A stretch of DNA of 64,000 nt from CALOCY01 sp942491975 (GCA_942491975.1 CALOCY010000004.1:186001-250000), one strand, 5' to 3'. Positions 8,758 to 18,244 are shown, counted from the stretch's first letter. The notes: generated by a model not told the origin, from the letters alone. Translations and numbers: made by a program.

Positions 8758-9342
8758 TTACTCTTTATGGCCTCGTTTTTTGGGAGCTGTTTGCTTTAGT
8801 CTGTCGGGATTTTTCCGGATAAAATCTTCCCAGTTACGGTACGCCTTATCCTGCACCGGATTTTTCAATTGCAGGTAATGACAAAAAGCCACAGCTACAG
8901 CATCGGTGGCATCCAGCTCTTTGGGCAGTTCGTTAACCCCAAACATTTGCTGCAAAAAATAGGCTACCTGCTCTTTTGATGCCCTTCCCATACCGGTTAT
9001 GGATTGTTTTACTTTAAGGGGGGCATATTCAAAAATCGGGCGGTTACGGTAAAGGGCGGCAGCCATAGCTACCCCCTGTGCCCTGCCCAGTTTTAGCATC
9101 GACTGGACATTTTTACCGTAAAAAGGGGCTTCGAGTGCCACGTCATCGGGCTGATACGTATCAATAAGATGAAGTACCCGTGAAAACAGGTGTTTTAACT
9201 TATCATAGTGGGCCGGGTATCCCCCGGTTTTAATTACCCCCATATTGACCAGCGACACTTTTTTTCCATTGACCCTGATAATACCGTATCCCATCACATT
9301 TGTTCCGGGATCAATGCCCATTATAACTTTTGCTTTCTCCAA
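8758..9342 (-). CDS. ruvC: Crossover junction endodeoxyribonuclease RuvC
   Basis: The 194-residue Holliday-junction resolvase has an RNase H-like fold. The four acidic catalytic residues are visible: Asp11 (GIDPGT), Glu71 (ALEAPFYG), Asp144 and Asp147 (ELDATDAVAVA). These match Asp7, Glu66, Asp138 and Asp141 of the E. coli enzyme. The C-terminal 30 residues are basic and variable. It is transcribed towards the broken lipoprotein gene, with a palindromic repeat region upstream. Confidence 0.95.
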   Translation of the reverse strand: MEKAKVIMGIDPGTNVMGYGIIRVNGKKVSLVNMGVIKTGGYPAHYDKLKHLFSRVLHLIDTYQPDDVALEAPFYGKNVQSMLKLGRAQGVAMAAALYRNRPIFEYAPLKVKQSITGMGRASKEQVAYFLQQMFGVNELPKELDATDAVAVAFCHYLQLKNPVQDKAYRNWEDFIRKNPDRLKQTAPKKRGHKE

Positions 9343-9400
9343 TAGTTTGCCTGTTTGTAATCAGAACAGTTTGTCGCTTTTTTGTAATCATCTGAAAAAT

Positions 9401-9775
9401 AAACTTTGCCAAAGTTTATTTGATTTGACGACATAGCTAATAACCTGAGTTCGATTATAAAATAGTTGTATTCAAAATGTTTGAAAAATGTGTTAAGTTA
9501 TTGATTTGCTGAGCAAATAGGGCAAAGCCCCAAGCCCCCTTCATTTCTTTTCCTTAGATGAAAAGAAACGAAGCAAAGAAAAATCAAGCCAAAATAAAGC
9601 TGTTTACATTTTCAATGTAACCAATTAGCCCGCATCGCGCAATTTTGGCGACTCACGAACAAAAGTTTTTTTATTTAAAATGCTTACTATCAAATATGTT
9701 AGAAAAAAATTCTTAAATCGAACTCAGGTTAATAGTCATCTTATGAATTATTTGCAAACTTTAACTTTGGCAAAG
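9401..9775. repeat. Nested palindromic element, variant copy of the dispersed family
   Basis: The outer arms AAACTTTGCCAAAGTTT (9401-9417) and AACTTTGGCAAAG (9763-9775) enclose a second inverted pair, AACCTGAGTTCGATT (about 9441) with its complement near 9716-9730. Inside lies a small hairpin, TTTCTTTTC with GAAAAGAAA around 9545-9568. Bases 9585-9636 are nearly identical to 32168-32219. No coding potential is seen in 9343-9798. The element separates ruvC from the exporter gene. Confidence 0.7.
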
Positions 9776-9798
9776 CATCGCAATCAAAAATACAACAT

Positions 9799-10698
9799 TT
9801 AAGCAGCCGTTACACCGGATTTCCCTATTTTTTGAAAAAGGATGCTTCCTACAATCAGCAGGAGCCCTGCAAAAGTGGTATAATAGATGGATTCGCCCAG
9901 TATGGTATAGATAAATATCAATGAGATGAAGGGGGTCAGGAAAACAAGGTTGCCTATGCGTGAATTATCACTGCTCAGGTGCATGGCTTTCAGCCACAAC
10001 AGGTACGCAATACCGGTTTCAAAAATGCCGGTATAGAGTGCCGGTAACAGGTATATTGTTTTTGGGAGCGGTTCTTTAGTTATCAGGCAAACCGGTATCA
10101 ATAGGAATGAAGCAATGGTGAATGTGAGAAAGAGTTTCAGGGTGCTTTCCATTTTTGTCCTCACATTCAAAATCCAAAACAGTGCCCATATTACAGAGCT
10201 TCCTACAGCCAGTGACACCCCTGTCCAGAAATTTTTATCAAAACTGGTAAATAGAAGTGCCGGATTGTCGCGTGAAGCAATAAGAAACACCCCTATCAGG
10301 CTGATAAAGAGGACGGTGAAGCTTCGATTGCTTATTTTTTGTTTCAGCAAAGGGACGGAGAGAAATGCCAGGGTTAGCGGCCATACCATGTTGAGTGGTT
10401 GTGCCAATTGTGCCGGTAGTAATGAATAGGCCTTGAAGAGCATTAAATAGTAAGCAAGGGGTACAAGCGATGTAAGCAATAAAAGCATCCCCCATTGGCG
10501 CAATGTAACCGTGAGAAGTGAGGGTATTTTTTTTTGAATAAGCAGTGCAAAAAACAGCACGACAGCAGAAGTTGCAGCGACAATCGTCAAAAATACCAGG
10601 GGGGACATGCCTGCCAAAGCCAGTTTGAATGCGGTGGCAACAGTAGACCAGCATAGTATTGCCGCAATGGCATACGGAAAAGAGCTTGACCGGTTCAT
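9799..10698 (-). CDS. EamA-family (DMT superfamily) transporter
   Basis: The 299-residue inner-membrane protein has about ten hydrophobic segments arranged as two EamA repeats. The first runs from about residue 8 (YAIAAILCWSTVATAFKLAL) and the second from about 155 (GVSLAVGSSVIWALFWILN). Members export amino acids, metabolites or drugs; the substrate cannot be read from sequence. The start lies 5 bp after the stop of the TPR gene, so the two are probably co-transcribed. Confidence 0.85.
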   Translation of the reverse strand: MNRSSSFPYAIAAILCWSTVATAFKLALAGMSPLVFLTIVAATSAVVLFFALLIQKKIPSLLTVTLRQWGMLLLLTSLVPLAYYLMLFKAYSLLPAQLAQPLNMVWPLTLAFLSVPLLKQKISNRSFTVLFISLIGVFLIASRDNPALLFTSFDKNFWTGVSLAVGSSVIWALFWILNVRTKMESTLKLFLTFTIASFLLIPVCLITKEPLPKTIYLLPALYTGIFETGIAYLLWLKAMHLSSDNSRIGNLVFLTPFISLIFIYTILGESIYYTTFAGLLLIVGSILFQKIGKSGVTAA

Positions 10699-10703
10699 AG
10701 AAA

Positions 10704-12518
10704 TTAAGGTGTATCAGGGGTTCTTAACTTTTCCCGGGCATCAGAAGAGAACGCACTTGACGGATAGCGCAAAATTAATGATTTATATGCATCGCGGGCT
10801 TCTGTGGGATTGTTGAGGTGTTGCTCATACAATACGGCAAGCCTGAACAGGGCATCGTCCCCCAATGTGCCTCTTGCATACTCTTTGGTTATGCGTAAAT
10901 ACAACTTTGCAGCTGCCTGGTAATCGTGCATCTGTTCATACAACCCCGCTTTTCTAAAAAGGGCATCGTCACATACCGGGCTTTCAGGATATTGGTTCAG
11001 TAAAGAGTCCAGGGTGGCAAGTGCTGCCTGTTCTTTTTTCAGAAAGATATGGTACTCGGCCCGGGCAAACAGTTTCAACGGAATATTGGTCGTGTCAAGG
11101 TTTGTATTGCTGCTAATCAGCAATGAAAGGTTAATGGCATCGTTTGAGGTGAGCTTTGATGTACTCCCTTTCATCCCTTCCAGTTGGGCTTTAGCCCATG
11201 AGAAATTGCCCATAAAGAAACTTAACCAGGCTTTGCGCCATTTGGCTTCATCGGCCAGTGGATGATCTTTTAGCTGGTTGATCACCTGGGAATAGAAAAG
11301 TGTGGCCTGCCAGGGATCGTTCATTAAAACATAAATATTTGCCATTTCCAGTTTTATCTCGGCATGTGCTACACCGGTAAGCCGTTTAATCTGGCCTGCT
11401 TCTTCAAGTGCGGCAATGGCTGTGTCGGTTTTTCCCTGGTAAAATGCCTCCAGATGGGCCACCATAATCATCAGGTTATACGAATCCCGTGTTTTTCCGA
11501 TGGCTTCTATTGATTGTTTCAGTGCTGTAATCGTTGTTTCTATAGCTGTTGCGGAAGGTGAAATTGTCGATACGATCATTTCATACAGGTATCTTCCTTT
11601 CCCAAGATGGGCAGGTGAAAAATGGCGGGACTTTTCCCCTAATGCAATCAGGTAGCGAAATGCACGGTCAGCGGTGTCATAATCTTTGCCCGTTGTGGCC
11701 GATCGGGCGACGTTGTATATCATGGCTTCCTCTTCCTGCGTCGTTTTGTTGATGATGGCATACTGTTCGAGTGCCATATCGTACCGGTTCAGTTTGAGGT
11801 AGTACCATGCGAGCAGGCGTTGCAACGGGATAAATGTATTGTTTGCTTTATTGGCTGCAACAATGATTGAAAGTATCTGTTGACCGATTCTCCCGTCATT
11901 GTCCTGGTGGATGGCCGACGAGAGGTAGCTTTGAATGGTATTTATCTTTTTCGGGTCATCTTTTAGCCATTTTAAAAGCTCCGATGTCATTTGGGGGTAA
12001 TTGCGTTGCAACCGGTAAAGGCGTGCCTTCTCCCCGTGGTACTTTCCTAAAGGATTGAGCTGACCGGCCCGTTCAATGGTACGCTCTGCCCAATCGTATT
12101 GTTGTGTGCCAATAAATGCATTTACCAGGGAGTTGACTTCGGCTCCTCCTGATATTTTATCAACGGCTGTTTGGTACATTTTTTCTGCCCGGTTTTGAAG
12201 CCCCTGCTTTTGATATATATCTCCGAGCATAATGTAATACTTTAACAACCGGGGCCTCTCCCTAATCATCAATTTGAGTTCCTTTTCAGCCTGTTTGTAT
12301 TGCGGAATAAGTGTAAGGCAGAGGATATACGAATCGAAATAAGGGATGAGTGATGTGGTAGTATACAGTTTTTTGTACAACTCCAAAGCCTTCTCATACT
12401 CCCCGCTATTGTAGTATGTCCGGGCCAGCCGGGGCGTGTCATCCTTTGGTTTTGTTGTTTGTGCTATTGTTGCATTCAACGATAGGAGTACAGTAATCAA
12501 AAGTGTTAGCAGCCTCAT
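10704..12518 (-). CDS. Secreted or periplasmic tetratricopeptide repeat protein
   Basis: The 604-residue protein begins with a Sec signal peptide (MRLLTLLITVLLSLNATIAQ). The rest is mostly helix-turn-helix TPR units, for example ARTYYNSGEYEKALELYKKLY near the N terminus. C-terminal TPRs such as DDALFRKAGLYEQMHDYQAA resemble YbgF/BamD-type repeats. It probably serves as a protein-interaction scaffold in the periplasm. The exporter gene follows immediately. No enzyme motif is seen. Confidence 0.8.
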   Translation of the reverse strand: MRLLTLLITVLLSLNATIAQTTKPKDDTPRLARTYYNSGEYEKALELYKKLYTTTSLIPYFDSYILCLTLIPQYKQAEKELKLMIRERPRLLKYYIMLGDIYQKQGLQNRAEKMYQTAVDKISGGAEVNSLVNAFIGTQQYDWAERTIERAGQLNPLGKYHGEKARLYRLQRNYPQMTSELLKWLKDDPKKINTIQSYLSSAIHQDNDGRIGQQILSIIVAANKANNTFIPLQRLLAWYYLKLNRYDMALEQYAIINKTTQEEEAMIYNVARSATTGKDYDTADRAFRYLIALGEKSRHFSPAHLGKGRYLYEMIVSTISPSATAIETTITALKQSIEAIGKTRDSYNLMIMVAHLEAFYQGKTDTAIAALEEAGQIKRLTGVAHAEIKLEMANIYVLMNDPWQATLFYSQVINQLKDHPLADEAKWRKAWLSFFMGNFSWAKAQLEGMKGSTSKLTSNDAINLSLLISSNTNLDTTNIPLKLFARAEYHIFLKKEQAALATLDSLLNQYPESPVCDDALFRKAGLYEQMHDYQAAAKLYLRITKEYARGTLGDDALFRLAVLYEQHLNNPTEARDAYKSLILRYPSSAFSSDAREKLRTPDTP

Positions 12519-12535
12519 AAACGGGAATATTTCTT

Positions 12536-12543
12536 CAAAAATA
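12536..12543 (-). promoter_or_regulatory. Bacteroidota-type -7 element of the TPR/EamA operon
   Basis: TATTTTTG on the minus strand lies 18 nt before the TPR gene's ATG. A TTTG is found 24 nt further upstream, slightly beyond ideal spacing. Confidence 0.45.
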
Positions 12544-12579
12544 GTAATTTATACCCAGTTTGATTTTCAAAATCGTGAG

Positions 12580-12600
12580 ATTCCGGGTCAGTCCCGGAAT
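12580..12600. repeat. Dispersed ATTCCGGG hairpin, copy 1
   Basis: ATTCCGGG and CCCGGAAT form an 8-bp stem with a 5-nt loop. An almost identical hairpin with the same flanks occurs at 36612-36632. Confidence 0.6.
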
Positions 12601-12601
12601 G

Positions 12602-12628
12602 AAAAAAGGCTGACGGATGCCAGCCTTT
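12602..12628 (-). terminator. Intrinsic terminator of serS
   Basis: On the minus strand AAAGGCTG pairs with CAGCCTTT around an 8-nt loop, followed by a T run. It lies 22 bp after the serS stop codon. Confidence 0.8.
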
Positions 12629-12649
12629 AAGTATATTAAAAATCCGGGA

Positions 12650-13924
12650 TTACTTTATTATATCGAACCCACAGTACGGGACAAGTACTTCAGGTATTTT
12701 AATTCCCTCCGGTGTTTGATTGTTTTCAAGCAGTGCGGCTACAATACGCGGGAGGGCTAAAGCGCTTCCGTTGAGTGTATGTGCAACAACAGGCTTTTTC
12801 TCCCCTTCGGGCCTGAAACGTAATTTCAGCCGATTGGCCTGGTACGATTCAAAGTTAGAAACAGAACTTACTTCGAGCCATTTTTGTTGTGCGGCAGAGT
12901 ACACTTCAAAATCATACGTCAATGCTGAAGTAAAACTCATATCGCCTCCACAAAGACGAAGGATACGGTAAGGCAGTTCAAGTTTCTCAACCAATGAAGC
13001 TACATAGCTGACCATTTCATCAAGTATTTCGTATGATTTATCTGGATGGGCAATCTGGACAATCTCTACCTTATCAAATTGGTGCAGGCGGTTTAACCCC
13101 CGTACATCTTTCCCGTATGAACCGGCTTCGCGACGGAAACAGGCACTGTATGCGGTGTTTTTTACCGGTAGCTCTTTTTCGTCAATAATAACATCGCGGT
13201 AGATATTGGTTACCGGCACCTCTGCCGTGGGTATCAGGTAAAGGTTATCTCCGGTAACATGGTACATCTGCCCCTCTTTATCGGGCAACTGTCCGGTACC
13301 AAAACCCGAATCTTCATTTACTACAAGCGGAGGCATAATTTCGAGATACCCGGCATCCCTGGCCTGATCGAGAAAAAAATTGATCAGTGCACGTTGCAGG
13401 CGGCTTCCCATTCCTTTGTATACCGGAAATCCTGCCCCGGTGATCTTATTGCCCAAATCCCAATCAATAATGTCGTATTTTGCAGCCAAATCCCAATGGG
13501 GGAGTGCATTATTATCCATTTCGGGAGACGTGCCACACTCTTTTACCATCTCATTATCGGCTTCACTATTGCCTTTGGGGACTAATTCATTTGGCAGATT
13601 GGGCACCTGTACCAAAAGGTCAAGCAACTCCTGGTCTTTTTCAGCAAACTCCTTGTCCAGTGTTTTGATTTTCTCTTTCAGGTCGGCAGTTCTGGCTTTT
13701 GCCAGATTGGCTTCTTCTGCTTTTCCTTCTTTAAAAAGCTGTCCAATCTGTTTCGAAATGGTGTTCATCTCTGCTTTGCAGTTGTCCACCTCTTGTTGGA
13801 TCTCGTTTTTCCGGGTATGCAGGTTACAGATGGCGTGAATAACTTCAGTATTATGAAAGTTTTTTACGGCCAGTCTTTCAATAACAAAAGCAGTATTCTC
13901 TTTGATAAATTTAACACTGAGCAT
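12650..13924 (-). CDS. serS: Serine--tRNA ligase
   Basis: The 424-residue enzyme charges tRNA-Ser and tRNA-Sec. The N-terminal coiled-coil arm (about residues 27-100, rich in Lys and Glu) grips the tRNA long variable arm. Class II motif 2 is visible as CFRREAGSYGKDVRGLNRLH, and motif 3 near the C terminus as ALPRIVAALLENNQ. Length is standard. A TAACTTTG promoter element (13958-13965, minus strand) sits just upstream, and a clear terminator follows. Confidence 0.96.
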   Translation of the reverse strand: MLSVKFIKENTAFVIERLAVKNFHNTEVIHAICNLHTRKNEIQQEVDNCKAEMNTISKQIGQLFKEGKAEEANLAKARTADLKEKIKTLDKEFAEKDQELLDLLVQVPNLPNELVPKGNSEADNEMVKECGTSPEMDNNALPHWDLAAKYDIIDWDLGNKITGAGFPVYKGMGSRLQRALINFFLDQARDAGYLEIMPPLVVNEDSGFGTGQLPDKEGQMYHVTGDNLYLIPTAEVPVTNIYRDVIIDEKELPVKNTAYSACFRREAGSYGKDVRGLNRLHQFDKVEIVQIAHPDKSYEILDEMVSYVASLVEKLELPYRILRLCGGDMSFTSALTYDFEVYSAAQQKWLEVSSVSNFESYQANRLKLRFRPEGEKKPVVAHTLNGSALALPRIVAALLENNQTPEGIKIPEVLVPYCGFDIIK

Positions 13925-13957
13925 ATTCTTCTGGTTTCAGGTTCAAAATTGGAAAGA

Positions 13958-13965
13958 CAAAGTTA
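13958..13965 (-). promoter_or_regulatory. Bacteroidota-type -7 element of serS
   Basis: TAACTTTG on the minus strand, 34 nt before the serS start, matches TAnnTTTG. No good -33 box is seen. Confidence 0.45.
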
Positions 13966-13978
13966 AAAATAATATATA

Positions 13979-14012
13979 AGGATGACATCTTTTTTTAAGA
14001 GATGTCATCCTT
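13979..14012. terminator. Strong hairpin between rpmA and serS
   Basis: AAGGATGACATCT pairs with AGATGTCATCCTT around a T-rich loop. It follows a second terminator (14028-14062) on the rpmA side, giving two stacked hairpins that should insulate serS from the ribosomal operon. Confidence 0.65.
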
Positions 14013-14027
14013 TGTAGATGGGGACAT

Positions 14028-14062
14028 AAAAAAATCTCCTGCTGCCATGCAACAAGAGATTT
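14028..14062 (-). terminator. Intrinsic terminator of rplU-rpmA
   Basis: On the minus strand AAATCTC pairs with GAGATTT and is followed by seven T. It begins 28 bp after the rpmA stop codon. Confidence 0.75.
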
Positions 14063-14090
14063 CAAAATATCGTTTAGAAAAACAGAATTC

Positions 14091-14354
14091 CTATTTTTCC
14101 GCAATCGGTTCTATGTTTACGTATGACCTGTTGTCTCTTTTTTTTCTGAATACAACAGTGCCACTGATCAATGCGAACAGGGTGTCATCTTTACCAATAC
14201 CCACGTTTTCTCCCGGGTGGTGTTTAGTGCCACGCTGACGAACGAGGATATTGCCGGCTTTTGCAAACTGGCCTCCGAAAATTTTCACACCAAGCCGTTT
14301 GCTTTCCGACTCGCGACCGTTCTTCGAACTACCAACTCCTTTTTTATGTGCCAT
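14091..14354 (-). CDS. rpmA: 50S ribosomal protein bL27
   Basis: The 87-residue protein starts MAHKKGVGSSKNGRESESKR, the conserved basic N terminus that reaches the peptidyl-transferase centre. The canonical VRQRGTKHHPGENVGIGKDDTLFA follows in the middle (here split by eye over residues 38-62). It is directly downstream of rplU, the normal operon order. Confidence 0.97.
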   Translation of the reverse strand: MAHKKGVGSSKNGRESESKRLGVKIFGGQFAKAGNILVRQRGTKHHPGENVGIGKDDTLFALISGTVVFRKKRDNRSYVNIEPIAEK

Positions 14355-14382
14355 GGTATCTTATTTTTTAATTTCTTGTTCG

Positions 14383-14694
14383 TTAAATGTTAATCTCTTC
14401 AATTTGGATTTGTGTCAGTTGTTGACGGTGTCCGTTTCTTACCCTGTAACCTTTCCTTCTTTTCTTTTTGAAGACCATTACTTTGTCGCCTTTAAGGTGC
14501 TCCAGTACTTTAGCTGTAACTTTAGCCCCTTTAACAACCGGGGTGCCTACTTTAACTTTTCCTTCGTTGTCAATAAGCAATACCTTCTCGAACTCAACAC
14601 TTGTACCAACTTCTTCTCCCAAATTGTGCACAAACAGTTTTTTGTCTTTCTCTACTTTAAATTGCTGTCCGGCAATTTCTACAATAGCGTACAT
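14383..14694 (-). CDS. rplU: 50S ribosomal protein bL21
   Basis: The 103-residue protein starts MYAIVEIAGQQFKVEKD, as L21 proteins do. A TTG at 14700 is in frame, but the ATG at 14694 fits homologs. The C-terminal part KKKRRKGYRVRNGHRQQLT is the rRNA-binding tail. rpmA follows 28 bp later. A strong promoter with a leader of about 75 nt lies upstream. Confidence 0.97.
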   Translation of the reverse strand: MYAIVEIAGQQFKVEKDKKLFVHNLGEEVGTSVEFEKVLLIDNEGKVKVGTPVVKGAKVTAKVLEHLKGDKVMVFKKKRRKGYRVRNGHRQQLTQIQIEEINI

Positions 14695-14777
14695 AATCAA
14701 TTGTTTACAGATTTATTCCGGAAGGCGGGAAACAATATAAGATCCTCTTTTTGAGCCCACTCGAAAACTTTGGAATG

Positions 14778-14809
14778 CAAAAATAGATAAAGTTTAATTT
14801 ATAGCCAAA
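14778..14809 (-). promoter_or_regulatory. Promoter of rplU-rpmA
   Basis: On the minus strand TTTG (14809-14806), 20 nt of spacer and TATTTTTG (14785-14778) match the Bacteroidota sigma-ABfr promoter closely. This is one of the best matches in the window. Confidence 0.75.
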
Positions 14810-14975
14810 GAATTGAGTGTGTTTTTGTTTGTGAGTTTTTTTGCAAGTCGTGTACATGATAAAAAATGCAAATTGAAATTTACTGTTTTATTCGGAAGAG
14901 ATTCTTGCCAAAATCGTGAGGCGCCATAACCCTGACTACTTGGTGTCCATGCCTGTGAATTCTAAAAACAATTGT

Positions 14976-14983
14976 TATATTTG
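14976..14983 (+). promoter_or_regulatory. Bacteroidota-type -7 element of the BFN gene
   Basis: TATATTTG matches TAnnTTTG 24 nt before the start codon. The -33 region is not recognisable. Confidence 0.45.
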
Positions 14984-15006
14984 TTATTAATAATCGGCTT
15001 TTACAC

Positions 15007-15615
15007 ATGGAACGAATCAGGCTAAATGTATTGGGGCTATCTGTAAGCCAGACACAAACAGGGGCTTATGCACTGATTTTGTCGGAGGTGGAAGGTAACC
15101 GGCGGATCCCGATTATCATCGGGCCTGTTGAAGCCCAGTCGATAGCCATTCAACTGGAAGGCCTAAAGCCTCCCCGTCCGCTTACCCATGACCTGTTTAG
15201 AAGCATGGCCCTTGCATATGATGTGGTTATTAAAGAGGTGATGATACAGAAGTTGGAAGAGGGGATCTTTTATGCTGAGGTGGCCTGTGAACGCCAGGGA
15301 GAAGAGGTGCGGATTGATTCGAGGACTTCAGATGCAGTAGCGCTTGCCTTGCGTTTTAACTGCCCGATATATACTACCCCGGAAATACTCAAAAAAGCAG
15401 GCATTGTTATTGAGCTTGACCGTGCAGAAGAGGATATTACCCCGGAAGGAGTGCCCAGGGACCCGCTTCATATCCCGGACGAAAATGATCTTGATGAATA
15501 TGCCGACTTTGAATTGGACGAGTTGGAAGAACTGCTTAACGATGCCATTGATAGTGAAGACTATGAAAAGGCCTCACAAATCAGGGATGAAATAAAAAAG
15601 CGAAAGAAGAAATAG
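15007..15615 (+). CDS. Bifunctional nuclease (BFN, DUF151) domain protein with UVR motif
   Basis: The 202-residue protein has an N-terminal BFN/DUF151 domain (about residues 1-135; RRIPIIIGPVEAQSIAI and the SRTSDAVALALRFNCPIY motif are diagnostic). It ends with a UvrB/UvrC-like UVR motif, LNDAIDSEDYEKASQIRDEI. This two-domain layout is frequent in Bacteroidota. Related plant BFN proteins have nuclease activity; the bacterial role is unproven and may relate to protein quality control or DNA repair. It lies 33 bp before the nucleoside transporter gene and probably shares its transcript. Confidence 0.85.
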   Translation: MERIRLNVLGLSVSQTQTGAYALILSEVEGNRRIPIIIGPVEAQSIAIQLEGLKPPRPLTHDLFRSMALAYDVVIKEVMIQKLEEGIFYAEVACERQGEEVRIDSRTSDAVALALRFNCPIYTTPEILKKAGIVIELDRAEEDITPEGVPRDPLHIPDENDLDEYADFELDELEELLNDAIDSEDYEKASQIRDEIKKRKKK

Positions 15616-15648
15616 ACGAACGAATAAACTAACTAACGGATAAATCGA

Positions 15649-17145
15649 ATGAAGAGAATAATGTGGCTGACAGGGTTGCTGTTTTTTGTATTTGCCTTAA
15701 ATGGTGTAACAGCAAACGATACAATAATTGTGCAGAACGATGATACAGCAATTGTACAGCAAGCAGAAAATGCAACACCGGCAAATGGGAATGTTGCAAA
15801 AGATGAAGTTGACAAATCAACGATATTGTTGAAAAAAGAACGGACAAAGCCGTTTAGCATCATGACGTTGCTAAGGGGATTGTTTGGAATGGTAGTGTTA
15901 ATTGCCATTGGCTATCTGTTTAGTGCCAACCGGAGAAAAGTACCGTGGGGCGTGGTTGGGAAAGGTCTTGCCCTGCAAGCAGTATTGGCCCTTAGTGTAT
16001 TGTATGTGCCTGCTGTACGGTGGTTGTTCGATAAATTCGGAAAGATATTTGTCCTTATACTCGATTTTACAAAAGCAGGGAGTGAGTTCCTCCTGGGAGG
16101 GCTTATTGATCCTTCTACCAGTGGGTTTATTTTTGCTTTTCAGGTGTTGCCCACCATTATTTTCTTTTCGGCATTGACCAGCCTCTTGTTTTACTGGGGG
16201 ATCATCCAGAAAATTGTATGGGTGCTTGCCTGGGCATTTACAAAACTGTTTAAGTTATCGGGTGCTGAAAGCTTATCGGTGGCCGGGAATATTTTTCTGG
16301 GACAGACCGAATCGCCGTTGATGATCAAAGCCTATCTCCCAAAAATGAACAAGTCGGAAATGCTGCTTGTGATGTCAGGGGGAATGGCCACATTGGCCGG
16401 GGCAGTGCTGGCACTTTATATTGCTATGCTGGGAGGCGAAGATCCGGTGTTGAGGCTCGAATTTGCGAAACACCTCCTGGCTGCATCGATTATGGCAGCA
16501 CCCGGGGCGGTCATTTTTTCAAAAATACTGGTACCCCCAACCGATAAGGTGGATCATGATGTAGAGATTACAAAAGACAAAATTGGCGATAATATGCTTG
16601 ATGCCATAACTAACGGTACTACTGAAGGCATACGGTTAGCGGTCAATGTAGCGGGTATGTTATTGTCGTTTATCGCATTCATTGCGCTATTCAATTATGC
16701 GATTGGTAAAGTGGGTGACTGGACACATCTTAATGAGATGATTGCCGAAGGTACCGGAGGTAAATACACCGAGTTGTCGTTACAGTTTATTTTGGGCTAC
16801 ACATTTGCCCCGGTCATGTGGTTAATCGGTGTGGATGTTCATGATGTGGTGATATTGGGACGATTATTGGGTGAGAAGCTGATATTGACAGAGTTGATTG
16901 GTTATACCAGTTTGGCTGAGCTAAAAACGTCGGGTGCATTCTTCGATCAAAAATCAATCATTATGGCTACCTACATGCTTTGTGGTTTTGCCAACTTTGC
17001 ATCCATCGGTATCCAGATCGGGGGTATTGGCTCACTGGCACCCAATCAGCGTACACTATTATCGCGTTACGGGATGCGAGCATTATTGGCCGGAACGTTG
17101 GCATCGCTACTCTCTGCTACGATGATAGGGATGATATTGGGATAA
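15649..17145 (+). CDS. Concentrative nucleoside transporter (NupC/CNT family)
   Basis: The 498-residue membrane protein imports nucleosides by ion symport. CNT core signatures are VAGNIFLGQTESPLMIKAYL, the substrate-binding hairpin region, and MSGGMATLAGAVLALY. Unlike E. coli NupC (about 400 residues), it has an N-terminal signal-peptide-like segment ending near GVTAND and a Gln/Asn-rich periplasmic stretch before the first core helix. Such extensions are common in Bacteroidota CNTs. Its position between the BFN gene and thyA suggests a link to nucleotide supply. Confidence 0.9.
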   Translation: MKRIMWLTGLLFFVFALNGVTANDTIIVQNDDTAIVQQAENATPANGNVAKDEVDKSTILLKKERTKPFSIMTLLRGLFGMVVLIAIGYLFSANRRKVPWGVVGKGLALQAVLALSVLYVPAVRWLFDKFGKIFVLILDFTKAGSEFLLGGLIDPSTSGFIFAFQVLPTIIFFSALTSLLFYWGIIQKIVWVLAWAFTKLFKLSGAESLSVAGNIFLGQTESPLMIKAYLPKMNKSEMLLVMSGGMATLAGAVLALYIAMLGGEDPVLRLEFAKHLLAASIMAAPGAVIFSKILVPPTDKVDHDVEITKDKIGDNMLDAITNGTTEGIRLAVNVAGMLLSFIAFIALFNYAIGKVGDWTHLNEMIAEGTGGKYTELSLQFILGYTFAPVMWLIGVDVHDVVILGRLLGEKLILTELIGYTSLAELKTSGAFFDQKSIIMATYMLCGFANFASIGIQIGGIGSLAPNQRTLLSRYGMRALLAGTLASLLSATMIGMILG

Positions 17146-17184
17146 AAGATTTTTAGACTTCTGGATATTTAGACAAAAAGACCC

Positions 17185-17979
17185 ATGAAGCAGTATCTAA
17201 AGTTGCTAAATCATATACTCGAAACAGGAACAGCGAAAGAAGACCGTACAGGAACCGGCACCATAAGTACCTTTGGTTACCAGATGCGGTTTAATTTGCA
17301 GGAAGGGTTTCCACTGTTGACGACCAAGAAATTGCACCTGAAGTCGATTATTCACGAGCTGTTGTGGTTTTTGAATGGCGATACCAATGTAAAATACCTT
17401 CAGGAGAACGGGGTACGCATCTGGAACGAGTGGGCGGACGAGAATGGTGATCTGGGGCATATTTACGGCTATCAGTGGCGAAGCTGGCCGGCATCCGATG
17501 GCAGCCATATTGACCAGATTACGCGGGTAATTAACGACATTAAAAATAATCCTGATTCGCGCAGGCTGATTGTGAGTGCATGGAATGTAGGTGACCTGGA
17601 TAATATGAACCTGCCGCCCTGTCATATCCTGTTCCAGTTCTATGTGGCCGATGGAAAATTATCATGCCAGCTCTATCAGCGCAGTGCCGATACGTTTTTA
17701 GGTGTGCCGTTTAATGTTGCATCGTATGCACTGTTGACGATGATGTTTGCACATGTGACAGGGCTTCAACCGGGCGATTTTGTCCATACCTTTGGCGATG
17801 TGCATATTTACAACGATCATATTGAGCAGGTAAAAGAACAATTGAAACGTGAACCCTATGCATTGCCTAAACTGAGAATTAATCCGGAGGTGAAATCGAT
17901 CTTCGATTTTAAATACGATGACTTTGAATTAACCGGGTACAATGCCCATCCGCATATAAGAGGCACGGTTTCGGTATAA
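17185..17979 (+). CDS. thyA: Thymidylate synthase
   Basis: The 264-residue enzyme makes dTMP from dUMP with methylene-tetrahydrofolate. The catalytic Cys146 is in LPPCHILFQFY, and the dUMP-binding QLYQRSADTFLGVPFN follows. Length and Cys position equal the E. coli enzyme. It begins 39 bp after the nucleoside transporter. folA is downstream, the usual functional partner because thymidylate synthesis oxidises folate. Confidence 0.98.
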   Translation: MKQYLKLLNHILETGTAKEDRTGTGTISTFGYQMRFNLQEGFPLLTTKKLHLKSIIHELLWFLNGDTNVKYLQENGVRIWNEWADENGDLGHIYGYQWRSWPASDGSHIDQITRVINDIKNNPDSRRLIVSAWNVGDLDNMNLPPCHILFQFYVADGKLSCQLYQRSADTFLGVPFNVASYALLTMMFAHVTGLQPGDFVHTFGDVHIYNDHIEQVKEQLKREPYALPKLRINPEVKSIFDFKYDDFELTGYNAHPHIRGTVSV

Positions 17980-18244
17980 AAAAGTAGTGAAGAATAGAAG
18001 AAGTGGAGGCGTGAAGAATAAAAAATAGAAGTTAGCTGAAGTTTATGGAAAAAGATGATGTGGTGATGAGTTGATATGCTAGTGAGCTAATTATTTACTT
18101 TGTTTGTATTTTGTGTGCTTTGTGGTAAAAAACAAACAACTCAACGAATAAACAAACAACAACGTGTAATGAGCAATTAACCATTAAAAAATCTCACATT
18201 GTCTATGAATCTTGTGATCTAATGATCTAAAAATCTTGCAAAAA

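Noticed and set aside
14764..14777. Possible fifth copy of the AACTTTGG palindrome near the rplU promoter
   Set aside because: Only one partial arm (AAACTTTGGAA) is present, with no partner within 400 bp.
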